Below, piece by piece: positions 52,251 through 62,377 of a stretch of 64,000 nt of DNA. The number at the start of each line of letters is the position of its first letter. Within the stretch, counting starts at the first letter, position 1. Made by a program: the position numbers and the translations under genes. The notes beneath the pieces are model-generated. The model was given only the letters and a program-made list of their open reading frames with translations, was not told the DNA's origin and did not search any database. This stretch comes from Rhodothermales bacterium (GTDB lineage Bacteria > Bacteroidota > Rhodothermia > Rhodothermales > UBA10348): the NCBI GenBank assembly GCA_040221055.1, contig JAVJVN010000011.1, positions 127,376 through 191,375 of the forward strand, in the 5' to 3' direction.

Positions 52251-54833
52251 TCAGGCCTGTGTCCGGAGGCTCTCCACCGGGTTCATGTTGGCGGCCCGCA
52301 GCGCCTGCCACGCCACGGTCGAGATGGCAACCAATACCGCCAGGAGACCACTCAGCCCGAACGTCCACCACGTCAGTTCGGTGCGGTAGGCGAATCCGGA
52401 AAGCCAGTCATCGAACAGCATCCAGGCCAACGGGGTCGCCAGGAGAAACGCGATCGTGACCAGCAACACGAACTCCCGGGAAAGGAGCGCCGCCAGACCG
52501 GCCGGGTCGGCACCCAGTACCTTCCGGATACCGATTTCCCGGGTGCGCTGGACCACCGTGAACGCCGCGAGTCCCAACAGGCCCAGGCACGCAATGAAGA
52601 TGGCGAGCCCGGAGAAGATGGAGAACAGGTTGGCCATCCGCTCTTCCGTCCGGTATTGGGCGTTCAGTCGCTCATCCTGGAATACGAAATCCAGGGGACG
52701 CTCCGGGATAATTCGACCCCAGACGTCACGAAGGTGGTCAATGGCATTCGGTACCGAACCGGCCGCTGTCCTCACCAGGATGTGCCCCATGTACCCACCG
52801 GCATGCATGATGACCGGCTCGATGGGTTCATGGAGGGGGGCAAAATGAAAGTCCTCTGCCACGCCGACGACTGTCGCGCTGGCTTGCCTGGAAGGCGTGT
52901 ACACTTCCTGACCCACGGCCTCGTCGGGCGTCCACCCGAACAAGGCTGCGGCTTGTTCATTCAGCACGACCGCCCGGGGGGTGGTGCCTTCGCGTTGCGT
53001 TTCTTCGGCGGTCGGTCCACGCCCGGCCAGCAGGCGGATCCCCATCAGTTCCACCCATGATTCATCAATCTGAAGCACCCCGATGAGGTGCCGTTCGTCC
53101 GGCCTTGGATCCGGTCCGGCGTTGAACGTCCAGACACCCGCGCCACCCGACGGGGGGGACGACACCGCGGCGACCGATACGATGGAATTCGAGGAACGCA
53201 TGGCCTCCTGAAGGACATCCAGGCGATCCCGTGCGGTATTGTCGATCGGAATGACCACCAGCTGTTGCTCGTCATAGCCCAACTCCTTGTCCCGCATGAA
53301 ATCCAATTGCCGATGGATGGTAATGGTCCCTGCAATCAAGACGACGGTCACCGCGAATTGGACCACGACCAAGCCGCGACGCAGCAGCACACCTCCTTTG
53401 CTGTTGGCATGGGTCCCTTTCAGCACTCGGGCAGGCAGCAGATTGGATAGACCGAACGCCGGCCACGCACCAGCCAGCAGACTGACGCCCAGCCACGCCG
53501 ACAGCAGATACACAGGCCGGATCAACGCGGCCACGGTCTGCGCCTGACCGGTGAAGGCATTGTACGCGGGCAAGGCGAGCAGCACCAAGCCGAATGCCAG
53601 CAGCATGCCGACGGCCGTCAGCATGAGGGCCTCGCCGACGAACTGGCTGAATATCTGTCGCCCTTCCGCTCCAAGGACTTTCCGCATGCCCACTTCCCGT
53701 GCCCGGTTCACGCTCCGGGCCGTTGCCAGATTCATGTAGTTGATGCATGCGATCAACAGAATGAGGATGGCAATGGCACTGAACATCCGGACATGGCGGA
53801 TGTCTCCCTGCGGAGACCAATCGGCCGATACGTTGCTGTGCAGGTAAACGTCCGTAATCGGGGTCACGTGCAGCAATGGTTTGGACGGATTGTCTCCGAA
53901 GCGCTCGGTCAGCAGACGGTCAAGGCCGGATTGGAGTTGTGAGAAGGTTGCACCGGGTGCAAGCAGGGCGTACGTGTGGTACTGCGAGCTGTCAAACGAC
54001 ACGTCCCGGGAAGCCGCGAGGGTCGAAAACGATGCGGCCATGGTGAACTGGATATGCGATGCAGACGGGACATCCCGCATGACACCCGTAACCGAGAACA
54101 CGTTTTCACTATTCAGGATGAGCGTATTGCCTACCACGTCGGTCGTGCCGAAGTACTTTCGCGCGCTGGATTCGGTAAGCACCAGGGAATTCGGTTCAAC
54201 CAGCGCCGACGTCGGATCCCCGGACACCAGCGGGAACGAAAACACATTGAACAGACCCGAGTCGGCGTAGACCATACCCGATTCCTTCAGGGCCTCGGCC
54301 TCCGGATGGTCGGTTTGCCAGAAGGCCTCCCGGATCCTGTAAAAACGTACGGCGTCCTCCACTTCGGACAATTCTGCCTTGGCCACCGGACCCGGGGCCG
54401 TGGTGGTCATGGCCACCTCCATCTGCGTATCGCCGAATATCCAGGTCATGTGGATGCGGGCGATCCGGTCGGCTTTATCGTGGAAACGGTCAAACGACTG
54501 CTCGTGACTGACGAACAAAACGGTCAGAATGGCAACCGCCATTCCGACGGCCAATCCCGCGACATTGATGATGGAAAAACCGGGATACCGCCGGGCGTGA
54601 CGGAACGATACGGACACGTAATTCTTGAGCATGATGGGTCCTGATGGCACGTGGACGGAATCTCGGATGGTATAGGGGCGGACAAAGCGCAGGCAGTCGT
54701 ACCAGAGCCCCATGGTCGCGATCAGACGGCCGTGTCGACGGAGCCGGTCGGCGTGGATTTCGAGGACATCGCCCTCAATGTCTTCCAGGACCTCCGGTCG
54801 GCAGAGCATCCGCAAGAGACGAATCATGACCAT
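52251..54833 (-). CDS. MacB-like double-unit ABC permease with permease-prefix domain
   Basis: An 860-residue permease. A short cytoplasmic prefix (about 1-65, RPEVLEDIEGDVLEIHADRL) is followed by two MacB_PCD/FtsX units, each with a periplasmic domain and C-terminal helices (second unit ends RTREIGIRKVLGADPAGL then LRAANMNPVESLR). This large self-contained form is typical of Bacteroidota, usually partnered by a PadR regulator, as here. ATG at 54833 is used; ATG at 54827 overlaps the PadR stop as ATGA and is equally plausible. Substrate is unknown; likely antimicrobial or cell-envelope molecules. No ATPase subunit lies beside it. Confidence 0.87.
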   Translation of the reverse strand: MVMIRLLRMLCRPEVLEDIEGDVLEIHADRLRRHGRLIATMGLWYDCLRFVRPYTIRDSVHVPSGPIMLKNYVSVSFRHARRYPGFSIINVAGLAVGMAVAILTVLFVSHEQSFDRFHDKADRIARIHMTWIFGDTQMEVAMTTTAPGPVAKAELSEVEDAVRFYRIREAFWQTDHPEAEALKESGMVYADSGLFNVFSFPLVSGDPTSALVEPNSLVLTESSARKYFGTTDVVGNTLILNSENVFSVTGVMRDVPSASHIQFTMAASFSTLAASRDVSFDSSQYHTYALLAPGATFSQLQSGLDRLLTERFGDNPSKPLLHVTPITDVYLHSNVSADWSPQGDIRHVRMFSAIAILILLIACINYMNLATARSVNRAREVGMRKVLGAEGRQIFSQFVGEALMLTAVGMLLAFGLVLLALPAYNAFTGQAQTVAALIRPVYLLSAWLGVSLLAGAWPAFGLSNLLPARVLKGTHANSKGGVLLRRGLVVVQFAVTVVLIAGTITIHRQLDFMRDKELGYDEQQLVVIPIDNTARDRLDVLQEAMRSSNSIVSVAAVSSPPSGGAGVWTFNAGPDPRPDERHLIGVLQIDESWVELMGIRLLAGRGPTAEETQREGTTPRAVVLNEQAAALFGWTPDEAVGQEVYTPSRQASATVVGVAEDFHFAPLHEPIEPVIMHAGGYMGHILVRTAAGSVPNAIDHLRDVWGRIIPERPLDFVFQDERLNAQYRTEERMANLFSIFSGLAIFIACLGLLGLAAFTVVQRTREIGIRKVLGADPAGLAALLSREFVLLVTIAFLLATPLAWMLFDDWLSGFAYRTELTWWTFGLSGLLAVLVAISTVAWQALRAANMNPVESLRTQA

Positions 54834-55168
54834 ATCATCTCCGGAATCTGGTTCCAGGCGGTTTCGCGGAACGCACGCGCATCCATCAAGGCCTGCTTCC
54901 CACTGCCGGTGAGCGTGAAGAGACGCTTGCGACGACCACCGCGCTCGGCGGTGGGCTCGCCCATGGCGGACCGGAGGAAGCCTTTCTTTTCGAGCCGATT
55001 CAGGCTGGAATGGACGGCGCTTATGTGTACCGTCCGGCCGGTCCGGGACGTGAGCTCGTCCCGGATGGCCACGCCGTAGGCTTCGCCGTGCAGGACGGCC
55101 ACCATGAGCAGGACCTGCTCTTCAAAGGATCCCAACGAAAAATCGGACACAAGCGGCACCGGATTCAC
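54824..55168 (-). CDS. PadR-family transcriptional regulator
   Basis: A 114-residue winged-helix protein. SFEEQVLLMVAVLHGEAYGV, then ISAVHSSLNRLEKKGFLRS, GRRKRLFTLTGSGKQAL match the PadR N-terminal DNA-binding domain, with little C-terminal dimerisation helix. Its stop overlaps the permease start, so it probably represses that operon and is relieved by the exported compound. Confidence 0.87.
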   Translation of the reverse strand: MNPVPLVSDFSLGSFEEQVLLMVAVLHGEAYGVAIRDELTSRTGRTVHISAVHSSLNRLEKKGFLRSAMGEPTAERGGRRKRLFTLTGSGKQALMDARAFRETAWNQIPEMIWS

Positions 55169-55231
55169 TGATGAAAGGCCAGCCTACGACCGGGATCGCG
55201 TTGGGTTACACAAAAGTGAAAGTAATCCGAT

Positions 55232-55702
55232 TCACGCCCGGGCCAGCTTCCATGCTTCCCGGAGCGTCACGAGTATGGCCCAGGCCAGTGCGACCACCAC
55301 GCCCAGGATGACGATTTCCCGCCAGGGCGATGGTACGAAGCGCATGCCGAGGATCATGAGTACGATGGCGACCAGCATGCCCCACGCGCGGGCCAATGTC
55401 CTCCAATCTGCGCCGATGAGTCCCATGCCGTACAACGGGGCCAGCAGGCCGTACAGCAATGGTGGGGAAACCAGCAGATGCTCCGCGCGCGAGCGGAGTC
55501 GGGGAAGGAATCCGCGCTGGATGGCCAGGACGCCCTCGCCGAATCCGAACGCGACCAGGCTGACAACCGTGGCTGCCCAATGCACGGCCGTGAATTCATC
55601 GAATGGAGCCTCCAGCGCCATGGGAACGAGCCTCCACAGCCCGCGCAGTACGATCAATGCGAATCCCACAAGGCTCCAGACGGCAAATGCACGTCCTGTC
55701 AT
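55232..55702 (-). CDS. Small four-helix membrane protein of unknown function
   Basis: A 156-residue protein with about four hydrophobic helices (FAVWSLVGFALIVL, VVSLVAFGFGEGVLA, LLYGLLAPLYGMGLIG, VILGVVVALAWAILV). The GEGxxA segment and basic loop between helices 2 and 3 are its main features. No family recognised. It lies 5 bp downstream of the CBS gene and is probably co-transcribed with it. Confidence 0.6.
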   Translation of the reverse strand: MTGRAFAVWSLVGFALIVLRGLWRLVPMALEAPFDEFTAVHWAATVVSLVAFGFGEGVLAIQRGFLPRLRSRAEHLLVSPPLLYGLLAPLYGMGLIGADWRTLARAWGMLVAIVLMILGMRFVPSPWREIVILGVVVALAWAILVTLREAWKLARA

Positions 55703-55707
55703 TCAGC

Positions 55708-56136
55708 TCAGCGGGTAATGTAGTTTTCCAGTTGTTCGATGAGGTTCTCCTGGTCCTTGAGCTTGCATTTGACCAGGTCACCCATCGAGACCATTCCCAC
55801 GACCCGACCGTTTTCGACCACCGGCAAGTGCCGGATGCGCCGGTCGGTCATGAGGGACATCGCTTCGTCCACGGACACCGATTCGGGTGCGGTAATCACC
55901 CGTTCCGTCATGACATCGGCCACCCGCGTCTCCTTCGATGCCTTGCCCTGAAGGATGACCTTCCGCGCGTAATCCCGCTCGGAAATGATGCCTACGAGCT
56001 GCACATCGTCCAGCACAACCAACGCGCCCACCCCTCTATGTGCCATGACCTCAATGGCGGTATATACCGATGCATCCGGCCGTACCGACCAGACATCGCG
56101 ACCTTTCCTGTGCAGGATATGCTTGATGCTTGTCAT
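55708..56136 (-). CDS. CBS-domain-pair protein
   Basis: A 142-residue stand-alone CBS pair. First domain: HRGVGALVVLDDVQLVGIISERDYARK; second: RRIRHLPVVENGRVVGMVSMGDLVK. Such proteins sense adenine nucleotides or other ligands. The neighbours are uncharacterised membrane proteins; it overlaps the upstream gene by 4 bp, so it may regulate one of them. Confidence 0.85.
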   Translation of the reverse strand: MTSIKHILHRKGRDVWSVRPDASVYTAIEVMAHRGVGALVVLDDVQLVGIISERDYARKVILQGKASKETRVADVMTERVITAPESVSVDEAMSLMTDRRIRHLPVVENGRVVGMVSMGDLVKCKLKDQENLIEQLENYITR

Positions 56137-56837
56137 GGTGTTCTCCTCCGTTGATTGGGAACGATGTGCAGAAGTCCGGAGAGCATGGCCAACGCCAGAA
56201 AAGCGCCCGTGTACAGCTTGGCCGATTCTTCCAGGATGTGGGAGAGGGTAGTAGGTGGATCAGAAATCGAGTCGATGACGGTATGCGCGAGGAACATCAC
56301 GAAACCCGCAACGAGCAGCGCGAGCATGTTCGGATACCGGAGCAGGACGGGCAGGAACCATGCGCCTACCAGCAACGCGGCGCATCCGTAGAGCAGGACC
56401 AACGCATCGTTCCAATTGCGGAACGGACCGGAATCCGGCGCTGCATCGCCCATCATGCCGCCCAGTCGTTCGTGGATCTGCAGCAATTCATCGATGGCCA
56501 GAAGGCCCAGACCCGCCGCGGCGCAGAACCAGAAAAGGCGCGCCGCTCGCGGTTCGCCCGCACCGGACAGCATCCACGCCACAAGCGAAAACGACGAGGC
56601 CGCTGCCAGGTAGAGTGCGGAAAGCACGGTCACCGAACCGCGTTCATCCGAAAAGTTGAACTCGGCGACTTCGCCGCCGGGGACCAGTACGACGGAAAGC
56701 CCAAGCCACACCGCAGTTGCGCCGACCGTTGCCACGATCGGCCCTTTCATGTCCGATGTCGCGGCGCGGCGATTGAGGGTCGCTTCGGCGACCCGGGATT
56801 TCCAGGATTGGACTATTTGCATGCTTTCGTGGCGCAC
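56133..56837 (-). CDS. Six-helix membrane protein of unknown function
   Basis: A 234-residue protein with about six hydrophobic segments and an acidic charged motif AIDELLQIHERLGGMMG in the middle and SISDPPTTLSHILEESAKL in a later loop. Conserved Asp, Glu and His residues in membrane loops recall metal-binding membrane hydrolases or ceramidase-like folds, but I cannot assign it. A start at 56822 would be shorter. It is coupled to the CBS gene (4-bp overlap). Confidence 0.55.
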   Translation of the reverse strand: MRHESMQIVQSWKSRVAEATLNRRAATSDMKGPIVATVGATAVWLGLSVVLVPGGEVAEFNFSDERGSVTVLSALYLAAASSFSLVAWMLSGAGEPRAARLFWFCAAAGLGLLAIDELLQIHERLGGMMGDAAPDSGPFRNWNDALVLLYGCAALLVGAWFLPVLLRYPNMLALLVAGFVMFLAHTVIDSISDPPTTLSHILEESAKLYTGAFLALAMLSGLLHIVPNQRRRTP

Positions 56838-56853
56838 CCGGTGGATGCCTCTC

Positions 56854-58182
56854 TCAGTTCTGGCGCAGCATGTTGCCTCGTGGCTGTTTGCGCCGGGGGT
56901 TGTTCAATTTCGTCGGGATATCCCAACGGAATTGCCCGTTTTGTTTGTACACGTGACCGTCTTTCATCACGAACCGGACGTCATAGAGGGCGGCAATGTC
57001 GTCCAGCGGGTTGGCGGGCATGGCAATGACGTCGGCATTCCGACCGGCCGCAATACGACCCGAGTTGGCACCGAGCAGATCTGCCGCATGCATGGTGGCC
57101 ATGCGCAGGATGTGGGCATTCGGCAGTTCCGCATCCACGTAGCTGAACAGGAAGCTGATGGTCTGTTCGCCGCGGGTACGGCCTTCCTCATAGTAAACCA
57201 CGTCAGATCCGAAGGCCATCGGCACACCCAGGGCATACGCACGCTTGTTGCGGTCGATGTTCGATTGGTAGCGTCGATCGCCCACCCGTGATGCCGGAAA
57301 GTCCGTCCCGACCAGGTATGTGCCGCGGTCCTTCATCAATTGCAGGGTTTCGTCGCTCGGACTGAATCCGTGTTCGATGGAGTCCACACCGCCGAGAACC
57401 GCATTCCGGATGCCTTCATCGGATGTCGCATGGGCCATGACGCCGACGCCCATGGCATGTGCTTCGTCAACGGCTGTCTTGACGTCCTCGACCGAATAAT
57501 AGTAGGGTTGGTTGTCGATGATGAGTTTCACGAACGTGGCGCCGTAATGCACATTTTCCCGGACCGCGCGGATGATTTCCTCCTTCGAATCGGCATAGAA
57601 GTATTCCGGCTCACCCAATGCCGGTTTCTCAGGGTTCATCTGGAACTGTCCGCCGAAAGGGGCAATCATGCGACCGGCCGTTACCATGTTCGGGCCGGGA
57701 ATCCAGCCGCCTTCAATGGCACGGCGCAGCGTTACATCACCGTAGAGTCCGTTGTTGCCGGTATCCCGGACCCAGACGAAGCCGGCCTCCAGCATGGATC
57801 GCGCCAGCATGGTGCCCTGTGCCACACGCATGGACGTGTCCTCGATGAGGGATGCGTAATAGTAGGAGCCATGGTCATCGATGTCGGATCCGTCCATTTC
57901 CTGCAGCGCCAGATGCGTATGCGCATCGATCAGCCCTGGCATGACGTACTGGTCAGACAGATCCACGACCAATGCATCGGACGGTGCCTGGACCGAGGGT
58001 CCGACCTGTGTGATCTTGCCATCGACCACCAGGATTTCCTGGTTGTCCAGGATCCGCCCATTTTCCACATCGATCAGATGGCCGGCTCGGATGACGTGCG
58101 TCTGTGCCAGGGACGGAGGTGCTGCGATCATGAATATGAGGGCTGCAGCACTCAGGAAACGGAAAGCGGGGGTGATTTTCAT
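56854..58182 (-). CDS. Secreted metal-dependent amidohydrolase (imidazolonepropionase-like)
   Basis: A 442-residue enzyme with a signal peptide ending at APPSLAQ. PGLIDAHTHLALQE gives the HxH pair, FVKLIIDNQPYYY holds the bridging lysine, MAHATSDEGI and SIEHGFSP give the third and fourth histidines, and MAFGSDVVYYEEG the catalytic Asp. This is a complete active site, unlike two of the tandem paralogues at 14-18 kb. Relatives include prolidases and carnosinase-like enzymes. ATG at 58182 is chosen for its compact signal peptide. It is divergent from the hybrid two-component regulator, which may control it. Confidence 0.85.
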   Translation of the reverse strand: MKITPAFRFLSAAALIFMIAAPPSLAQTHVIRAGHLIDVENGRILDNQEILVVDGKITQVGPSVQAPSDALVVDLSDQYVMPGLIDAHTHLALQEMDGSDIDDHGSYYYASLIEDTSMRVAQGTMLARSMLEAGFVWVRDTGNNGLYGDVTLRRAIEGGWIPGPNMVTAGRMIAPFGGQFQMNPEKPALGEPEYFYADSKEEIIRAVRENVHYGATFVKLIIDNQPYYYSVEDVKTAVDEAHAMGVGVMAHATSDEGIRNAVLGGVDSIEHGFSPSDETLQLMKDRGTYLVGTDFPASRVGDRRYQSNIDRNKRAYALGVPMAFGSDVVYYEEGRTRGEQTISFLFSYVDAELPNAHILRMATMHAADLLGANSGRIAAGRNADVIAMPANPLDDIAALYDVRFVMKDGHVYKQNGQFRWDIPTKLNNPRRKQPRGNMLRQN

Positions 58183-58232
58183 GAATCCGGTGGGTTTGTG
58201 GATATCCCATTGTACACAAAGGACATGGAGAT

Positions 58233-61200
58233 ATGCTACATACCGTACATTCAACCATTCATCGGACCCTTCCCGCCGCGCGCCACTCGGGGTCATCCTG
58301 CAAGCAAGCACACGTGATCAAGTCGATTCTTGACGTCGGATACCCTGGCGCCACCATTGCTGTCCTCCTGCTGATTCAGTCGCTGCATCCTGAGCTGCTG
58401 ATGGCACAGGCCAAGGTCACAGAAGTGGGACAGCCCGCCATTCAGTACTTCAGTCCACGAACGTACGGCGCACCGAACCAGAATTTCGGATTGGCGCAGG
58501 ATGAGGATGGCGTCATGTATTTCGCCAACCGCTCCGGCGTCCTTGAGTATGACGGCGCACGGTGGCGCCTGTCCCGCTCTCCGGACGACCGGACCGTTTG
58601 GGCGGTGGTTCCCTTCCCGGGGGGGCCTGTGCTGGCTGCCGGAGATGGATTCATTGCTGTACTGGGCGAAATCGGGCAGGAGGACATGGTCTCCATTCGC
58701 TTTGTGGACGGAGAAATTCGAAGCGGTGTACGGCACGATTCCACGGTGTACTTCACCGATGCAACCGCCATTCACACGTGGCGCCGGGAAGAAGGCTTTT
58801 CCCGATGGAAACAGGGGACCGCGTTCGGAAGGGTCTTCTCTGTCGCAGGCAAACTGTATGTGCACGATATCGCGCGTGGTCTGCTGGTCAAGGAAGACGA
58901 CATGCTCGTTCCAATTCCGGGCGGGGAACGTTTCAAGGAACAGGTCATCTTCGCGCTCATGGCTGATGGCGGAAGGGGGCTGATTGTCGGCTCCCAAGAG
59001 GGATTGCATAGACAGTATGGATCGGAGTTTCGACCCTGGTCCACGGAGGCCGATGCCCTGCTGGCTGGAACCGAAACGTCCCATGCCATCCTGCTTCCCG
59101 ATTCCACGATCGGTTTCGGATCCAATCGTGGACTGGTGGTCATTGATCGTGACGGTCGTCTTTTGCGCCATATCGATGACAGCTCGGGCCTCCAGAATGA
59201 GCTGGTGGAACGCTTGCTCGTGGACCGGCAGCAAGGGCTGTGGCTGGCCCATCAGAACGGTATTTCGCGACTGGAATTTCCGACATCGATCACCCGCTTC
59301 AACGATGTGGCCCTCCAGGGGGCCGAATCGATCGTGCGGCACAGTGGACGCCTGTACGTGTCAACGCGTACCGGTTTGATGGTCCTGGACCCCGTTCGTA
59401 CACCCGGGCGTGCGGCCTCCTTCCGGCAGCTGGGTGGCGTCACGACGGAGTGCTATGGTCTCCTGTCCGTCCCCGAAGCCCTCCTGGCAGCCTGCGAAGC
59501 CGGTGTCTATGCGTTGGACGGACCCGATGGCGCGGCAACCCTGGTCAGACCGAGCCGCGCGGCCATCGTGTTGACCCGTTCGCGGACCCATCCGGACGTG
59601 GTGTGGGTCGGGGAAGCCGACGGCATGGGGCGATTGCGCTTACGGAATGGACGGTGGTCTGACGACGGGAGCCTGGCCGGAACGAACGGATTCGTGCGCC
59701 ACCTGGAAGAGGACGTGAATGGCCATGTCTGGTTGGCCACGCGCTTGTCGGGAGTCCAGCGCATCCGGTACCCGGCCTACGAAGAACCCGAGGTGGAAAC
59801 CCTGGGGCCGGAATCGGGCTTGCCGGACGGCCGTCTCAGGGTCTTCCGCGTCGATGACGGTATCCTGATCGCGACACGGGATGGGCTGTACAGCGTGCAG
59901 GAATCCGGTCACGTCGTGCCCGATTCAACGTTCGACGTGGGTGTGGTGTCACGGTTGGTACAGGCGGGAAACCGCGACGTCTGGATGGTGTCCGACAGAG
60001 GAATAGCCCGATTCCGTGCCGGGGATGACGGGAAGTTCGGTCGTGCCGAATACCCCTTCCGGAGTGTTACGATGTTCGACACCTATGCCCTGTATCCGGA
60101 ATCGACCGGCATCTCATGGGCCGGCGGTGCTGAGTCCCTGTATCGCTACGACGAGCATGCGCAGCGCACGTTCGATTCCGGTTTCGACACGCTGCTGCGC
60201 GGCGTGATAGTCATCCCGGGTGACAGTGCCTTGGCCGTGACATCCACACCCGTCCTGGCATACGATCGGAATTCGCTACGGATGTCGTTTGCCACAGCAC
60301 GATTCAATGACGTATCGGGTGCGGAATACCGGACCTTCCTGGATGGATACGATGTCGATTGGTCAACCTGGTCCACGCGCTCTGATCGTGACATTCTCCG
60401 GCTTCGGGAAGGGACGTATCAATTCCTGGTCCAGGGTCGGGACCCGTCCGGTGTGCTCGGCAGTCAGGCTTCGTTCACGTTCAGGATCCTGCCTCCGTGG
60501 TGGCGAACCAGCGCGGCATACGTCCTGTACCTGGTGCTGTTTTTCGGACTGACGGCGACCGTGGACCGGTTCAGACGAACCCGCATTGAACGCCGTGAGC
60601 GGGTGAGGGCGTCGATTTCCGAAGCCAAATTGCGTGCATCGTTCGCCGAACAGCGGGCAGATGACCTGAAGCAGATGAATGACTCGCGATCACGCTTCTT
60701 CACATCCATCTCGCACGAGTACCGGACCCCACTGACACTCATCATGGGTCCACTGGAAGACCTCATGGAACGTTCGGGTCCTGAGTTGGCGGCCGATGCG
60801 CGCGAGGACATTTCCATGGCCCTCAGGAATGTCGGACGCCTGACACATCTGACGAACCAGTTGCTCGACATCGCTCGCCTGGAATCCGGTCAACTTACTC
60901 TGTCCCCAACCGTGATTGACATGGGGGCGTTCGTTCAGGAAATGAAGACCGTGTTCCAGTCTGCCGCCGACAAGAAGCGGCTGAGTCTTCTTGTGGACGT
61001 GGCTGACGCGCCCGTCGCTTCCATGGTCGACCCGGAGCACATGGAGAAGGTCTTCTTCAACCTTCTGGCGAATGCCGTCAAATACACGCCCCCGGGCGGT
61101 GTGGTCCGAATGGCCGTGGTGTTGTCCCCGCCCGGTTACATCCGGATTACAGTCGCGAACTCGAACGCAGGAGTGACGGCCGAAGATGTCCCGCGCTTGT

Positions 61201-62270
61201 TCGAACGATTCTTCCGGTCGCGAACGGCACGGGATGGCGGCGGGGTGGGTACCGGCATCGGTCTGTCCATCGTGAAGGACCTGGTGGAACTGCACGGCGG
61301 CACCGTCCATGCTGAAGCAGACGTGCACGGCACGTTGACGATCACCGTCCGGCTGGAACGGGTCGATGGTGATGCCATTCCGGGCACCATCCATGTCGGA
61401 TCGCTGACGGCACTGTTGGAGTCGTTCGAGGAGGACCGCACGATTCCGGATACCGTGCTTGCCGAGGATACCGCTGAAGACCGCCCGTGCGTGCTGATCG
61501 TGGAGGACAATGCCGAACTCCGGCAGCTCATTGCCCGCCGGCTTCGCCCTCGCTTCCGTGTCGCCATGGCCTCCGACGGGTTGGATGGGCTTGCCAAAGC
61601 GCGCAGCGTGATTCCTGATTTGGTCATCAGCGATGTCATGATGCCCGGCATGGACGGGTACGAACTGTGTAGCGCCATGAAGCATGACGATGAGTTGGCG
61701 TTCATCCCGGTCATTCTACTGACGGCCTTGAGCTCCGTTGAAGATCGTATTTCAGGGCAGGAGGGAGGTGCGGATGCGTTCCTCTCGAAGCCCTTCAATG
61801 ATCGGGAATTGGAGGCCACCGTGGACCGGCTGCTTCGCGGGCAACAGCGGCTCCGGGCCGTGTTGGCAGAGCGTGACGGGAGCGTCCCCGCACCGGCAAC
61901 AACGTTTGCCGATGTGGAAGACGCCATGCAGCACGACACCCTCATGCGCAGTATTGATCACGGACTGCACGATGAAGACTTTTCGGTCGATGTGATAGCC
62001 GCCGGAATAGACGTGAGCCGCGCGACGCTGTACAGGATGACCACGAAGCTGACGGGGATGTCGCCGGCTGCCCTCCTGCGGCAGCGCCGGCTGGACAAGG
62101 CCGCATCGCTCATAGCTGAGCAAGCCGGCAATATTGGCGAAGTCGCCTACTCCGTGGGCTTCAAAAGCGTATCGCACTTTACACAGGCCTTCCGAGAGCA
62201 GTTTGGGCATACGCCGTCACAACACCGCGGAAATGCCGACGAAGATGCCAAAATGGGACGTTTTGAGTAG
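58233..62270 (+). CDS. Hybrid two-component system sensor-regulator (propeller/HisKA/HATPase/REC/AraC)
   Basis: A 1345-residue one-protein signalling system. In order: signal peptide, two seven-bladed-propeller-type repeats region (about 60-680), Y_Y_Y domain (about 680-750), membrane helix at about 760-780, HisKA with SISHEYRTPLTL (His near 826), HATPase with NAVKYTPPGG and GTGIGLSIVKDL, receiver with phosphoacceptor in VISDVMMPGMDG near 1132, and a C-terminal AraC-type DNA-binding domain (about 1235-1330, IGEVAYSVGFKSVSHFTQAFREQFG). Such HTCS proteins usually control nearby glycan or peptide utilisation genes. A GTG at 58314 would place the signal peptide at the very start and is an alternative to ATG at 58233. 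Confidence 0.9.
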   Translation: MLHTVHSTIHRTLPAARHSGSSCKQAHVIKSILDVGYPGATIAVLLLIQSLHPELLMAQAKVTEVGQPAIQYFSPRTYGAPNQNFGLAQDEDGVMYFANRSGVLEYDGARWRLSRSPDDRTVWAVVPFPGGPVLAAGDGFIAVLGEIGQEDMVSIRFVDGEIRSGVRHDSTVYFTDATAIHTWRREEGFSRWKQGTAFGRVFSVAGKLYVHDIARGLLVKEDDMLVPIPGGERFKEQVIFALMADGGRGLIVGSQEGLHRQYGSEFRPWSTEADALLAGTETSHAILLPDSTIGFGSNRGLVVIDRDGRLLRHIDDSSGLQNELVERLLVDRQQGLWLAHQNGISRLEFPTSITRFNDVALQGAESIVRHSGRLYVSTRTGLMVLDPVRTPGRAASFRQLGGVTTECYGLLSVPEALLAACEAGVYALDGPDGAATLVRPSRAAIVLTRSRTHPDVVWVGEADGMGRLRLRNGRWSDDGSLAGTNGFVRHLEEDVNGHVWLATRLSGVQRIRYPAYEEPEVETLGPESGLPDGRLRVFRVDDGILIATRDGLYSVQESGHVVPDSTFDVGVVSRLVQAGNRDVWMVSDRGIARFRAGDDGKFGRAEYPFRSVTMFDTYALYPESTGISWAGGAESLYRYDEHAQRTFDSGFDTLLRGVIVIPGDSALAVTSTPVLAYDRNSLRMSFATARFNDVSGAEYRTFLDGYDVDWSTWSTRSDRDILRLREGTYQFLVQGRDPSGVLGSQASFTFRILPPWWRTSAAYVLYLVLFFGLTATVDRFRRTRIERRERVRASISEAKLRASFAEQRADDLKQMNDSRSRFFTSISHEYRTPLTLIMGPLEDLMERSGPELAADAREDISMALRNVGRLTHLTNQLLDIARLESGQLTLSPTVIDMGAFVQEMKTVFQSAADKKRLSLLVDVADAPVASMVDPEHMEKVFFNLLANAVKYTPPGGVVRMAVVLSPPGYIRITVANSNAGVTAEDVPRLFERFFRSRTARDGGGVGTGIGLSIVKDLVELHGGTVHAEADVHGTLTITVRLERVDGDAIPGTIHVGSLTALLESFEEDRTIPDTVLAEDTAEDRPCVLIVEDNAELRQLIARRLRPRFRVAMASDGLDGLAKARSVIPDLVISDVMMPGMDGYELCSAMKHDDELAFIPVILLTALSSVEDRISGQEGGADAFLSKPFNDRELEATVDRLLRGQQRLRAVLAERDGSVPAPATTFADVEDAMQHDTLMRSIDHGLHDEDFSVDVIAAGIDVSRATLYRMTTKLTGMSPAALLRQRRLDKAASLIAEQAGNIGEVAYSVGFKSVSHFTQAFREQFGHTPSQHRGNADEDAKMGRFE

Positions 62271-62377
62271 CTGGCGACAAACGTTGACCGGATTCCGATA
62301 ACGGGAAAGGGCACGCGGGGGGTAGTCTTGGGAGGTCCTTAAACAAGCACAAGCACTACCCCTCACCGGGCTCACAA